Below are positions 17,101-24,936 of a stretch of 49,982 bases of DNA, piece after piece. A model generated the notes under the pieces. It had not been told where the DNA came from. It worked only from the letters and a program-made list of their open reading frames with translations, and did no database searches. Every line of letters begins with the position of its first letter. Positions within the stretch are counted from its first letter, which is position 1. Source of the stretch: a filamentous cyanobacterium CCT1 (GTDB lineage: Bacteria; Cyanobacteriota; Cyanobacteriia; Phormidesmidales; Phormidesmidaceae); assembly GCA_003017855.1 (NCBI GenBank), contig PYER01000015.1, forward strand, positions 1-49,982, in the 5' to 3' direction. The translations under genes were made by a program, and so were the position numbers.

Positions 17101-17859
17101 GATACAAGAACAGGACGTGAACTGGCTCAACTCGACTACGATGGTGGTGTCATGGCTGTAAGCTTTAGCCCCGATGATACCCACATCATTACTGCTAGTT
17201 CGTATACTGTCAGCGGTCCAATTTTGCTACGAGATGCCGAAACAGGACGCGAACTGGCTCGGCTCTCTTTTAGCCTTGAGTTCTTCAATTACATCTTCAT
17301 CAATGATGTAAGCTTTAGCCCAGATGGCACCCAAATCGCCGCCAGTTCAGATACAACAATCCAGATATGGGATACCAATACAGGACGCGAACTGGCTCTG
17401 CTTGTCCACGATGGTGGTATCAGGGCCCTAAGCTTTAGCCCCGATGGCAGCCGAATTGCTACCGCCAGCGAGGACGGTACAGCCCGACTATGGGATGCCA
17501 AAACAGGACGCGAACTGGCTCGGCTTGTCCACGATGGTGGTGTCATGGCTGTAAGCTTTAGCCCCAATGGCAGCCAAATTGCTACCGCTAGCGAGGACGG
17601 TACAGTGCGAATTCAATATACATCTACTGAGGATGTGTTAGTTCAGGCTTGTAATCGATTAACCCAAAACCTCACCGTAACTGAGTGGCGGAGTTACCTT
17701 GGCGACGTGCCCTACCGGCGCACCTGTCCCAACCTTCCCTATCCTCAAGGTTATGAGGAGTACCAGAGACATCTGCAAATGCAAGGCGCTAGCGAAAGTA
17801 TTAGCGAGATTAGACCAGCCCTAGAAGGTGCTTATCAGGCATTAGCAACAAACCTATAA
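14188..17859 (+). CDS. AAA_35-transmembrane-coiled coil-WD40 protein
   Basis: A 1223-residue protein starting at ATG 14188, which overlaps the CHAT-TIR stop; MANQRIYTTGGNVQ is the usual AAA_35 beginning (YTTGG..), so the upstream in-frame ATG at 14161 is rejected. AAA_35 domain with Walker A SPRQIGKSSLM (about 43-53), VIFVDEIDT, and GGHPYLTQRLC. One membrane segment (IAASLLLLGITSGLTVWALA, about 373-392) is followed by a 140-residue Ala/Glu/Gln-rich coiled coil, then 14 WD40 blades (about 565-1145; GRELARLDH..V.AVSFSPDGSQIATAS). The tail (VQACNRLTQNLT, WRSYLGDVPYRRTCPNL) is typical of this class. It is a membrane-anchored receptor-like partner of the CHAT-TIR-AAA_35 protein, with which it could form mixed oligomers. 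Confidence 0.92.
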   Translation: MANQRIYTTGGNVQAEGGLYLSRQADAELLALCQEGQFVYILSPRQIGKSSLMVQTRERLAEIGIRSAEIDLQGKGVLATAEQWYLGLLVEIADDLDLDTNVVQWWQERNYLSITDRMTRFFKEVLLAEVAEQVVIFVDEIDTTLSLDFTDDFYTAIRSLHEARSTEPVFHRLSFVLIGVATPADLVRDPKRTPFNIGRRVDLTDFTEAEALPLATGLGLPDELAQQVLRWVLAWTGGHPYLTQRLCQALVSEQPGQWSEDVVGQVAMNIFLGPMSEQDNNLQFVRDMLTRRAPDVYQVLTTYRYIWRGRQAVSDEEQSIVKSHLKLAGVVKREADKTLQVRNVIYKAVFDEVWIRENLPINWRKRIRQLQGTIAASLLLLGITSGLTVWALAERSRAGKALENVEEQRDAARKAEEEAIRQADIAKAQRKLADQRLEESQAAQQLADEQRQQAETAKQEAVEAQQAELEQREIAEQRRTAAEAARQAETEQRQWAEKQTALAQERQQIALARQLAAQAESAFQLGGNFWPTSILLAAESMNQLSGISEQVNRGDTDAALRAYTQLALELARLDHNDAVDAVSFNPNGSQIATASLDKTARLWDAKTGRELARLDHDEAVNAVSFSPNGSQIATASGDTVWLWDAKTGRKLDRLGHEGYVPAVSFSPDGSQIATASSGTVWLWDAETGRKLALLNYNYYYDFYGAPVVSFSPDGSQIANASGGTVWLWDAKTGHELAQLDHGGNVSAVSVSLDGSQIATASSDKTVRLWDTRTGRELARLDHDGNVSAVSISPDGSQIATASEDSTARLWDTRTGHELALLDHNGVNDVSFSPDGSQIATASEDSTARLWDTRTGHELALLDHNGVNDVSFSPDGSQIATASEDSTARLWDAKTGRELALLNHIEAVSAVSFSPNGSQIATASGNIVWLWDPKTGRELARLDHNGYVYTANFSPDGSKIVTTSSDTTARLWDTRTGRELAQLDYDGGVMAVSFSPDDTHIITASSYTVSGPILLRDAETGRELARLSFSLEFFNYIFINDVSFSPDGTQIAASSDTTIQIWDTNTGRELALLVHDGGIRALSFSPDGSRIATASEDGTARLWDAKTGRELARLVHDGGVMAVSFSPNGSQIATASEDGTVRIQYTSTEDVLVQACNRLTQNLTVTEWRSYLGDVPYRRTCPNLPYPQGYEEYQRHLQMQGASESISEIRPALEGAYQALATNL
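16561..16860 (+). repeat. Near-identical 120-bp WD40 repeat duplication
   Basis: Two and a half units with an exact 120-bp period: 16561-16680 and 16681-16800 differ at only a handful of positions, and 16801-16860 continues the pattern. They code two almost identical blades (EDSTARLWDTRTGHELALLD). The near identity points to recent tandem duplication. Confidence 0.85.
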
Positions 17860-17906
17860 TTTAGCTGAAAATAGGATAGGAGGGACAGGGCTCAACTGAT
17901 TACCCC

Positions 17907-18518
17907 TTAATCCTCAGCCATCAGCATACGCTTAGCAGAAATACTCCTAAGATGGCGTTTCACCGTATTGACGCTAATAAACAGCTTCGCCGCAATTTCC
18001 TTATAGCTACAATTCGCGTGCCGCAGTAGCCAAACATCCTTTTCCCGAGGCGTCAGCTTATACCGCACTGCTTCCAGCAGCGCTGTCGCCTGCGCCGACC
18101 TCGACTGGTCTTCCAACAGCACCAGCAGATAAGCCTCCGAGCCAGGCGAAAAATCTAACCACTGCACCTTAACCCGAACTAGCTGATTTTTAGCTCCTGT
18201 AAGCGTCTGAGTGGGTACCAAAGCCTCATCTGCAAATAGACTACGGCTTTCGATCATGTGCCTACACATGAGCCATACACCCAGAGGCACAGCATCAGTA
18301 GAGTGCTGGCCTTCCTTCAATACCTGGCAGAGCCTCCGCCCCTCCTGATTGCTATAGAGACAGCTTCCGTCTTGGGTCAGCAATAACACACCATCCGCAA
18401 ACTCCTCAAAAAGGCGGCTCAGCATAGCCAGCTCTGCTCTTTTGGGCTGCTCCTGGCTTTCAGAAAACTTGGCTGGGCGGACATCTGCAACGGTGGGCAA
18501 TAAACTCAAAGTCACCAT
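17907..18518 (-). CDS. LuxR-type transcriptional regulator with PAS-like sensor
   Basis: A regulator of about 203 residues. The C-terminal 60 residues are a LuxR (GerE) helix-turn-helix: LTPREKDVWLLRHANCSYKE, then IAAKLFISVNTVKRHLRSI. The N-terminal part resembles a PAS fold (LFEEFADGVLLLTQDGSCLY, then QEGRRLCQVL). No receiver Asp is obvious, so it is probably a ligand-sensing rather than phosphorylated regulator. I prefer ATG 18518, preceded by AGGTG, to the in-frame ATG at 18539, which has no Shine-Dalgarno; with this start the shared palindromic element lies 139 nt upstream, like the two other copies. It is convergent with the preceding STAND gene. It is a candidate, unproven, for the protein that binds that element. 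Confidence 0.88.
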   Translation of the reverse strand: MVTLSLLPTVADVRPAKFSESQEQPKRAELAMLSRLFEEFADGVLLLTQDGSCLYSNQEGRRLCQVLKEGQHSTDAVPLGVWLMCRHMIESRSLFADEALVPTQTLTGAKNQLVRVKVQWLDFSPGSEAYLLVLLEDQSRSAQATALLEAVRYKLTPREKDVWLLRHANCSYKEIAAKLFISVNTVKRHLRSISAKRMLMAED

Positions 18519-18656
18519 GGGGGCACCTGCGTAACTCATAGGGAGGTTTGCTTTGAGCCCAGTTTCACCAAGCCATCTGCCCCAAAGCCAATATCCGTAT
18601 GCGATCGCTCAAAGCCCCGCCACACTTAAATAACCAGGCTCAGATCATGCCCCCGC

Positions 18657-18678
18657 CTTGGGGATTCCCCAAACTCTC
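18657..18678 (-). promoter_or_regulatory. Shared palindromic element, copy 2
   Basis: CTTGGGGATTCCCCAAACTC (18657-18676) contains a perfect palindrome TTGGGGATTCCCCAA apart from the central A/T and aligns column by column with copies 1 and 3. It lies 139 nt upstream of the LuxR gene. Autoregulation is possible. Confidence 0.6.
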
Positions 18679-18822
18679 TTTCCGTTAGCAATCAAAAATC
18701 ATTGAATCATCTCTTAGTCCGGCTTGATTCAACCACCCTACGGTCAATCAACACATCGAATCCTTTTCTCCTGAGAAGAGTTTCCAAATTTATTTCTCTC
18801 TACATGTTTTCGAACTAACGCA

Positions 18823-18866
18823 TAAAAAGCGATCGCCCCTCTGCGTAGAGAGGCGATCGAAAAATC
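18823..18866 (-). terminator. Rho-independent terminator of the RTX gene
   Basis: On the minus strand, 14 nt after the RTX stop, a stem CGATCGCCTCTCT pairs (one bulge) with AGAGGGGCGATCG and is followed by CTTTTT. It includes a HIP1 site in the stem. Both strands carry flanking A/T runs, so it could act in both directions. Confidence 0.85.
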
Positions 18867-18879
18867 ATGTAGTCAGATT

Positions 18880-19947
18880 TTAGATGAGTTGAACAGGCTC
18901 AGTTAACACAAAGTCGCTGCTGCTTAAGGTTGGAGTTCCTATCAAAGTCGCAAAATGCCCGCCTTGAACGGTGGCTCCGTCAAACCCTGCGGTAGTACCG
19001 TTAGGGTTATAGAACAGATTGCCATTGGCAGAGTTATATACAACATCGGCCCTGCTAAGGGCAGCCGCCGTGTCGTTGGTAACGATCGAGAACTCTGAAA
19101 GGTCACTAAACCCAACAGTGCCTGCTTCACTACCGCGACTAGCCAGCGTGATAAACGTGGGTTTATACAGTTGAATTTTGTCTAAGCCTCGCTCAAAGGA
19201 AGTGATGGTATCAACGCCAAGGTCTCCACGCATAAACACCCTGCTAGACTCAAAGACAAAACGATCTGCCCCTGAACCGCTGAGAAGGAGATCGTCTCCG
19301 GCCCCTCCAAATAAGCGATCTCTGCCAGCATCACCAATCAATGTATCATTCTCTGCTTGCCCAGATAACCAATCATCGCCGCTACCGCCGTATAAATAGT
19401 CACGGCCAGTGCCGCCATATAAGAAATCAGAATCGTCTCCCCCAAAGAGCAAATCGTTTTCACCTCCTCCGAAAATGGAATCATTACCCTTTCCGCCGGT
19501 CAAAATATTTCTGCCGACGTTACCTCTGATAGTGTTAGCAAGATCGTTTCCTGTACCATTTAGGTTCGCAGTGCCGAGCAGAGTCAACCTTTCTACGTTG
19601 TTTCCCAATGTGTAATTAATAAACGATTCAACGGTGTCAAAAGTGCCCTGATTAAAGAGCTCAACAACGCGATCGCCCACATTGTCTACAACATACGTAT
19701 CTGAGTCCTGGCCTCCTTCCATAAAGTCAGCGCCATCTCCACCGTCAAGGCGATCGTAACCATCACCTCCGTAGAGCTGGTCATTAGCTCCTCGGCCTTC
19801 AAGAATGTCATCTCCGGCAAATCCTTGGATGATATCAATTCCGTCATTAATGTTGATGAAGAGAAAATCTTCTCTGTCTCGACCTACGAGCTTTGGGCGA
19901 AATGCTCCGTTGTCGCTGAACCCTGTTCCATTAATTCTGTTCGGCAT
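18880..19947 (-). CDS. RTX calcium-binding protein (hemolysin-type repeats)
   Basis: A 355-residue protein with many glycine/aspartate nonapeptides ([39 protein letters not shown]) between about 40-120 and 150-235. Between them is a stretch [20 protein letters not shown], commonly seen in cyanobacterial RTX proteins. The C-terminal 110 residues ([34 protein letters not shown]) match the usual RTX end and include a probable type I secretion signal; there is no N-terminal signal peptide. Such proteins fold on binding calcium outside the cell and serve as surface or adhesion proteins, toxins or enzymes; no catalytic domain is visible here. Its own terminator follows at 18823-18866, and the shared palindromic element lies 142 nt upstream. 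Confidence 0.92.
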   Translation of the reverse strand: MPNRINGTGFSDNGAFRPKLVGRDREDFLFININDGIDIIQGFAGDDILEGRGANDQLYGGDGYDRLDGGDGADFMEGGQDSDTYVVDNVGDRVVELFNQGTFDTVESFINYTLGNNVERLTLLGTANLNGTGNDLANTIRGNVGRNILTGGKGNDSIFGGGENDLLFGGDDSDFLYGGTGRDYLYGGSGDDWLSGQAENDTLIGDAGRDRLFGGAGDDLLLSGSGADRFVFESSRVFMRGDLGVDTITSFERGLDKIQLYKPTFITLASRGSEAGTVGFSDLSEFSIVTNDTAAALSRADVVYNSANGNLFYNPNGTTAGFDGATVQGGHFATLIGTPTLSSSDFVLTEPVQLI

Positions 19948-20088
19948 GATTTAAGGCCTCGCTTATGTGGCAGCAGATGTGCTATGAATTTAATTTCACG
20001 CAACCAGCTACCCCGAAGCTAGTGTTGCCTCACAAACTCTATAAGCCTTGCTAGCACTACCATAGAGAGCCTAAGCTAAGTAGCTTAC

Positions 20089-20110
20089 TTTGGGGATTCC
20101 CCCAACTTTT
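20089..20110 (-). promoter_or_regulatory. Shared palindromic element, copy 3
   Basis: TTTGGGGATTCCCCCAACTT (20089-20108) aligns without gaps to copies 1 and 2 and lies 142 nt upstream of the RTX gene. The AACTTTT continuation is shared with copy 1. Confidence 0.6.
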
Positions 20111-20166
20111 CAGCCTCAGTTACTCCCCAATCCCCTAAAGATTTCTTATCAAGACACCTACAGAAG

Positions 20167-20562
20167 CTAACTCTTAGGCCCAGAAGTCGGAAACTTGCAC
20201 TTCACCTCGATCGCAAAGTCTGACTCTGCTTTGCCGCTGGCGAGCATAGGCAGCCCCCCCTCCGCAGTGATTTTGAGATTAAAGCGAAGGGTGATTTCTT
20301 CAACTTCTGCGATCGCCAAGTCCTTAAATGCCCCAATGGCATACTGCGTATAACCTTGGATCGTGCGGTGCACGTCTGCCAGCTTGACCCTCAGCTCAGG
20401 TGTAATTTGAGGCTGAAGGGTTCCTGGAAGGCCTCCTCTAGGTGTATCTGGATCGTAAGAATCGAAATCCTCATCAACGCGGCGTACAGGAGATGCTGAG
20501 GTTGACTCAACCAGAACGCTGTAGGTATTTGTTTCATCTTCGAGAATAAGCCTTTGCATCAT
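20167..20562 (-). CDS. Trypco1-like small protein (trypsin-co-occurring domain 1)
   Basis: A 131-residue protein; ATG 20562 has GGGAG about 9 nt upstream. The first 20 residues form a beta hairpin (RLILEDETNTYSVLVEST), an Asp/Pro-rich linker follows, then helices (ELRVKLADVHRTIQ), and the end EEITLRFNLKITAEGGLPM ... SDFAIEVKCKF matches the Trypco1 pattern (VEFGIKL..EAG...A..NF.V.L.W) as I recall it. Trypco1 proteins are described as small partners of trypsin-like or CHAT proteases in NTPase-dependent conflict systems. No trypsin gene is seen nearby, but six caspase-fold proteases are in the window. The family call is from pattern memory and would need a profile search. Confidence 0.6.
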   Translation of the reverse strand: MMQRLILEDETNTYSVLVESTSASPVRRVDEDFDSYDPDTPRGGLPGTLQPQITPELRVKLADVHRTIQGYTQYAIGAFKDLAIAEVEEITLRFNLKITAEGGLPMLASGKAESDFAIEVKCKFPTSGPKS

Positions 20563-20681
20563 CGATCATCTCCCTGCACTGGATGCCCGTGAATAAGTGT
20601 GTGAAAGCCTTGAAAACTTGTAGGTTCCGGCAAAAAGATTAACCGTCATGGAATACTGAGAATACTGAAATTTGCTTCAGC

Positions 20682-21254
20682 TCAGGGGCTGCACCATTTC
20701 AGCTGCCATCTGTTTTTATGATCAAGTGCTGTCGTTGCTAAGTCAATGACGAGCCGTATCTTTGCTTTAGCAGGTCTTGGAGCATTCCAGTGCCAGTTAC
20801 CGTCAGTGCCAAACTCCCTCTGTGAGTGCTCCCTAAACCCTGAGACCTGCTGCTTGCTAACCAAGGCCCAGATCCGCTGGGTTAGACACTGGTCTCTTGA
20901 AAGGTGATGAAGCCCTAAAACCTTTACGTGGCAATGGTTCGAGCCACTTGGAGCAAAAATCCTGAAAGTGCTTGTCTAGATAGGTTTTCAGCCGTTCATC
21001 TCCCATTAGCAGACCAATGCCCTGGGTTAGCCAAGTTGGTTATCAGTCTTGCCAAAGCTGCCCAATAACACCATGCCCATATCCACAAGCAAGGAGCTGT
21101 TCAGCCCAGTCTCCCCATCCTTAAACCATTTTGGCCAAAGCAATTTTTGCTGGGCTAGAGCCTCTCTAAGCAACCTCCAAAACGAGGGGGTAGAGATCAG
21201 CGCTTTAAGGCCGTTTAGAGAGTGATTGCTCCGCCAACTCCGGCAATGATTCAA
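20682..21254 (-). pseudogene. Decayed gene of unknown family
   Basis: Coding-like fragments lie in more than one minus-strand frame. One ORF (21254-21027) ends SLLVDMGMVLLGSFGKTDNQ; after a frame change the text continues GIGLLMGDERLKTYLDKHFQ and DFCSKWLEPLPRKGF. After another change it resumes VSKQQVSGFREHSQREFG (20864-20682) and ends RWQLKWCSP. Read together they look like one gene broken by at least two frameshifts. I do not recognise the family. It lies directly downstream of the relaxase on the same strand, so it may have belonged to the same plasmid-type module. Confidence 0.45.
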
Positions 21255-21277
21255 AACTTCAAGGCTCCGCAGCTACT

Positions 21278-24200
21278 TCAGTCGCCTATCTCCAGCCCAT
21301 AGCTATGATGTTTCGTACCTGTAGATGGGGTTCGGTGTGGACTAGCGATGGTCACGATGTGCTGGGCAAATGCGATCGCCTCTTTCTTGCCCTGGCGATC
21401 GTGAATCTGCCTCACCACTTCACTCCCCGCCACCAGCATTAGTGCCACTTCCTTAGCCGAGCGCCCATCCTCTAACGCCCGCTGCGCCACCCGCAGCTCC
21501 AAACTCCCTGATGGCAACCCCGCCGAATACTGTTCCCACTGCGCCAAAAGCTGCCTCCTCGTGTTCAAGGCTTTTGGTTCAGGGGAATTTATCCCTTGCT
21601 GTTCTCGTCCAGCCGTCCTTCCAACCGCTCTAGTGACGCGATTAACTGCTGCTGTAAGGCCAACTCGGTCTTGAGCTGCCCGTTCCAACTGCTCAAGGCC
21701 GCAATCAATAGCCGCAACTGCTCCTGCAATGTCGCCTGCGCATCGGAGGATGTCTCGTCGCTGACGATATGCTGCAATTGCGCGACCAAGAGCTCCAAGC
21801 TCTGGTTCCAGCGCTGCGGCCACATCGCCAAATCCTCGCCCAAAGTCTGGACATGGTCTTCGAGGTGAAGCACCCGCTGCGTATTCACGCAGATCTCGGC
21901 CCGTAGCGGCTCTAAGCTGCTCTGCAACACGCTCGCCAATGCGCTCTCCCACTGCTCTGGGGTCAAAGCCGGGGATGGATTCTGGTTGCCGTTGTTCATG
22001 CTGTCCATAGGTCATCACCTGTTGATTTAAGGGCATGTAGTCACTCACGTTCTCCTTGGCCCGCGACACCTGAGCCAGACGCACCAAGTCAGCCTGGCTG
22101 GTGGTGTACAAGGTCACCGCCCGCTTGGCTCTGGATATCGCCACATAAAAGGCTTCTCGATTCGTCGTTTCGCCCAGCAGCGCCAGAACCCGCTCTGCTG
22201 TTTTGCCCTGGCTGCTGTATGTGGTGCTTACCCAGGCGTAGTCAATGTACTGATTCCCGCTGAGGCTGATGGTGGAGGTTTGCCCGGCCCCATCGCGAAC
22301 AGTCGCTGTCCCATCCGCTTCCAGCCCCGTCACCAAAAACCCTTGCCCATTGCGGATGCCAGCTTTGGGGTTATTGCGTGTCCACCTAAGCTTGTCGCCC
22401 ACCGCCACCGAAATTGCTTGCGTCGCGTACACCGTCTTGTGAGGACACAAGGATGGATTGATCGATAGCACTGACCCACTCGGCGTCTCCAGCACCACCT
22501 GCTGAGCCTCGGGATTCACTGCGATAACTCGGTATTGCTCCCCTCTGATCAACCCCTGCTTCCGATAATCCTGAATCGGTACCAGTACATCGCCCATGGC
22601 ATAGGCTTTGAGGTAGCTGGCCTGAGCCGTAGTCAAATCCTTACGGCGCAAGCTTTGCATCACAAAGCCGTCCGCGCCCAAAGTTCCCTCATCCTGTAAC
22701 CCGGATCGCATCGCCTGAGTCAGAGCCAACCGCTCCATATTCGTTCCTGCCAGCACCAACGTAGACTCCCGCTCCTCTGTTGCCAGCACCAAATAATCAG
22801 CGGCCACCTGCTGAATCCGTTCCTGGGCTTGAGCCCCTTCTTTGACACATCCAGCCTGTGCCAAAATTTCAATCCCTTCACTGACCTGTCCTTGAGCTAC
22901 CAGCTCCACGGCAGATCGCAGCACTCCGTTCTGCTGCCGCCGATGGGTCTCCAGATAAGCCGTCGTCATTCCGCCCGCCTGCAAGCTCTTGAAGGGATTG
23001 CCCGCTTCCACAGCCGAAAGCTGTCGGGTATCGCCGACCAGCAGAACTCGTGCTTGCTCCAGTGCAGCCCGCCGCAACAGGGCATGAGCATCTTTCATAC
23101 TCAACAGCCCCGCCTCATCCACGATCCAGAGTGTGGGTTGTGGTGCTTGATCAGGGGTATCAGAAACCAATAGGCCCGCTACGGTCGTGGTTTCAATCCC
23201 CAGCGACTCTCCCAAAACATGGGCGGCTTCAGCACTAGGAGCCAACCCTCGGATCACATAACCTTGCACCTGAGCCAGATCCTTCAAAACGCTCAGAGCA
23301 TAGGTCTTGCCCGCTCCGGCTACTCCTTGCCACGCCATCACCGCATCCGGTGTGGTCACTGCCATTTCCACCGCGTTTTGCTGCTCCGGGTTTAAGGTGT
23401 GGCTCACCAGATTGTCCAACTGGGCACCGTTGGGGACAATTGCCGCCACCTGCCCCCGTCCCTGTTGCATCAGACAAATGGTTTTGAGTTCGAGATTGAG
23501 CGCCGTCTGGGTGGTGAACTTGCCGTCGGCAACTCGAATGAGTTCAGGGCTGTGGGCAATGGCCCCCTCAATCGCCTCAAACCCCTGCGCCCCCAACTCA
23601 TGCGCAAAGACAAACCGCTCCAGCGTCGTCCGCCGAAACACCGACTCCCGTTCCCCACAGTGTTGGATCGCCGCGTCAATTACAGAGGTAGCCGATGGCT
23701 GATCGCCTGCTGCTTGGATATTGCCGTCGGGCAACTCTGGCAGCTCCAATCCCTTGAGCTGAATCAGCGCATTCCATCCCCGCTGCAATAGCCCCTCATC
23801 CACCTCCTTGGGTTTCCGCTTCCGCGATACCAGGGTCGCCGTCTCTCGCATCGCTCGGTTATTCTCAGAGCCCATCGCCTCCCATTCCTCGATCAGCTTG
23901 AGGATTTGCTGCCTGCGGGTCGAGAATGCCTTGAGCAGATCCGGTGAATACCCCACTAACTCAAACTGCCCATGGGCCTTGGGTTCAATCTGATAGCCCT
24001 GCTGCTTCAACGCCACCGCTAGCTCATTTTGATAGATCTGGCCCAGGAGCTTTTGGTTAGCGATCGCCGCCTCATTGCTCAAACTAAACCACCGCCCATC
24101 CGCCAACTGCGTCGCATTCATCACCACACAATGGCTGTGGAGCTGCGGCTCCGCCTCCCGACTGGTGGAATGGGTAAACACCGCCGCCGCAGTATTCCCC

Positions 24201-24610
24201 GTCGTCACCTTCGTTCGCCCAGCTTCGGTTGAAATTCTGGTTTGGGCATAGCGCTCTTCCAATACCTCCAGTGCCTTGGACACCGCCTGATGATGGGCTT
24301 CCAGCACGCGCTCGTCCTGCTGCACCAGCGCCGCAATGCTGACGCTCTTCGGAGCACTAAAGGTAAAGTCTGTCGCGGCTCGCCGCTTTTCTGGCTCAAC
24401 CACTTTCCCCATCAGCGATCGCCCGTCCGGAGTCTGCCCCGAGAGCATGTGGCTAAAACTTTCCTGACTCACTGTCCCAACCAAACCCAACGACGCAGCC
24501 CCCTTGCCTACCCATTTGGTCGGGTGAGCGGCTTCTTCAGCCGAGTAATAATCCTCTTTCGTGTAATAGGTCTCCGCCTGAGCAGCAGAGAGGTTACTCG
24601 TGGAAAGCAT
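21278..24610 (-). CDS. MobF-family conjugative relaxase (TrwC/TraI type)
   Basis: A 1110-residue protein with relaxase and helicase domains. The TrwC N-terminus has catalytic tyrosines in YYTKEDYY (about Y15-Y22) and the metal-binding histidine triad in VFTHSTSREAEPQLHSHCVV (about H147, H158, H160). From about 400 comes a RecD-like helicase with Walker A QGVAGAGKTYAL (about 430), LWIVDEAGLLSM, VGDTRQL and a late motif YAWVSTTYSSQGKTAERVL. It would nick oriT and unwind the plasmid strand during conjugation. No type IV secretion genes or coupling protein are in the window, so it is a mobilisation remnant or part of a larger element. The start has no good Shine-Dalgarno. The C-terminal 140 codons are overlapped in another frame by a separate ORF, and in this stretch the relaxase reading is unusually rich in Ala, Arg and Gly. 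Confidence 0.92.
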   Translation of the reverse strand: MLSTSNLSAAQAETYYTKEDYYSAEEAAHPTKWVGKGAASLGLVGTVSQESFSHMLSGQTPDGRSLMGKVVEPEKRRAATDFTFSAPKSVSIAALVQQDERVLEAHHQAVSKALEVLEERYAQTRISTEAGRTKVTTGNTAAAVFTHSTSREAEPQLHSHCVVMNATQLADGRWFSLSNEAAIANQKLLGQIYQNELAVALKQQGYQIEPKAHGQFELVGYSPDLLKAFSTRRQQILKLIEEWEAMGSENNRAMRETATLVSRKRKPKEVDEGLLQRGWNALIQLKGLELPELPDGNIQAAGDQPSATSVIDAAIQHCGERESVFRRTTLERFVFAHELGAQGFEAIEGAIAHSPELIRVADGKFTTQTALNLELKTICLMQQGRGQVAAIVPNGAQLDNLVSHTLNPEQQNAVEMAVTTPDAVMAWQGVAGAGKTYALSVLKDLAQVQGYVIRGLAPSAEAAHVLGESLGIETTTVAGLLVSDTPDQAPQPTLWIVDEAGLLSMKDAHALLRRAALEQARVLLVGDTRQLSAVEAGNPFKSLQAGGMTTAYLETHRRQQNGVLRSAVELVAQGQVSEGIEILAQAGCVKEGAQAQERIQQVAADYLVLATEERESTLVLAGTNMERLALTQAMRSGLQDEGTLGADGFVMQSLRRKDLTTAQASYLKAYAMGDVLVPIQDYRKQGLIRGEQYRVIAVNPEAQQVVLETPSGSVLSINPSLCPHKTVYATQAISVAVGDKLRWTRNNPKAGIRNGQGFLVTGLEADGTATVRDGAGQTSTISLSGNQYIDYAWVSTTYSSQGKTAERVLALLGETTNREAFYVAISRAKRAVTLYTTSQADLVRLAQVSRAKENVSDYMPLNQQVMTYGQHEQRQPESIPGFDPRAVGERIGERVAEQLRAATGRDLREYAAGASPRRPCPDFGRGFGDVAAALEPELGALGRAIAAYRQRRDILRCAGDIAGAVAAIDCGLEQLERAAQDRVGLTAAVNRVTRAVGRTAGREQQGINSPEPKALNTRRQLLAQWEQYSAGLPSGSLELRVAQRALEDGRSAKEVALMLVAGSEVVRQIHDRQGKKEAIAFAQHIVTIASPHRTPSTGTKHHSYGLEIGD
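21589..22008 (-). CDS. Overprinted coiled-coil protein inside the relaxase gene
   Basis: A 139-residue ORF in another frame but on the same strand as the relaxase. It starts at ATG 22008 with AGGTG 9 nt upstream (AGGTGATGACCT then ATG). The product is Leu/Gln/Glu-rich and helical with few rare residues (TPEQWESALASVLQSSLEPL; LQEQLRLLIAALSSWNGQL; LIASLERLEGRL), as expected for a coiled coil. Codons end mostly in G or C, as in neighbouring genes, whereas the relaxase frame here uses many CGA/AGA codons. Function unknown; a partner of the relaxase or a plasmid accessory protein is possible. It could be a chance ORF, but the start signal, length and composition argue for a real gene. Confidence 0.55.
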   Translation of the reverse strand: MDSMNNGNQNPSPALTPEQWESALASVLQSSLEPLRAEICVNTQRVLHLEDHVQTLGEDLAMWPQRWNQSLELLVAQLQHIVSDETSSDAQATLQEQLRLLIAALSSWNGQLKTELALQQQLIASLERLEGRLDENSKG

Positions 24611-24936
24611 GGAGAAGCTGGGTTAAAAACATGACGCCACCCTGAGGCGAAAGCAGTAGCGTCTTCAAAAACGGTAGAAACCCTGAGGGGAGGGCCGTTA
24701 CCCGGTTTTTGCCAAAACCTTGGCGTACTGTGTGGCCTCTCCGCGAAGCCCCCGATAGGGGCGCAGCATCCTGATACACCCAATCATATTCCACTAATTC
24801 AGCATTTACCAGCACTCAATCCAAATAGTCACGATCACCTTGGATAGATTCAGCTCATTTCGTAAAGTTTCACAAAATTGCACGGATATAGCTGACTATA
24901 TGCTGATATTTGGAGCAGTTATCAGGAGATGTTCCT
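24611..24936. other. Intergenic region between relaxase and parM-like genes; candidate oriT/par site
   Basis: About 325 bp between divergent relaxase and ParM-like genes, where oriT and a partition centromere are often found. It holds a hairpin GGTTTT-TGCC-AAAACC (24704-24719), a stem GCCCC/GGGGC (24748-24762), and two direct repeats resembling TATAGCTGAC/TATATGCTGA (about 24887-24909). AATTCAGCAT near 24796 is the exact reverse complement of ATGCTGAATT found after the parR-like gene. AGGAG for the ParM-like start is at 24923-24929. Assignment to oriT or parC is by position only. Confidence 0.45.

Noticed and set aside
23307-23791. Two long plus-strand ORFs inside the relaxase
   Set aside because: Antisense to conserved helicase motifs; no start signal or domain, unlike the same-strand overprinted ORF.
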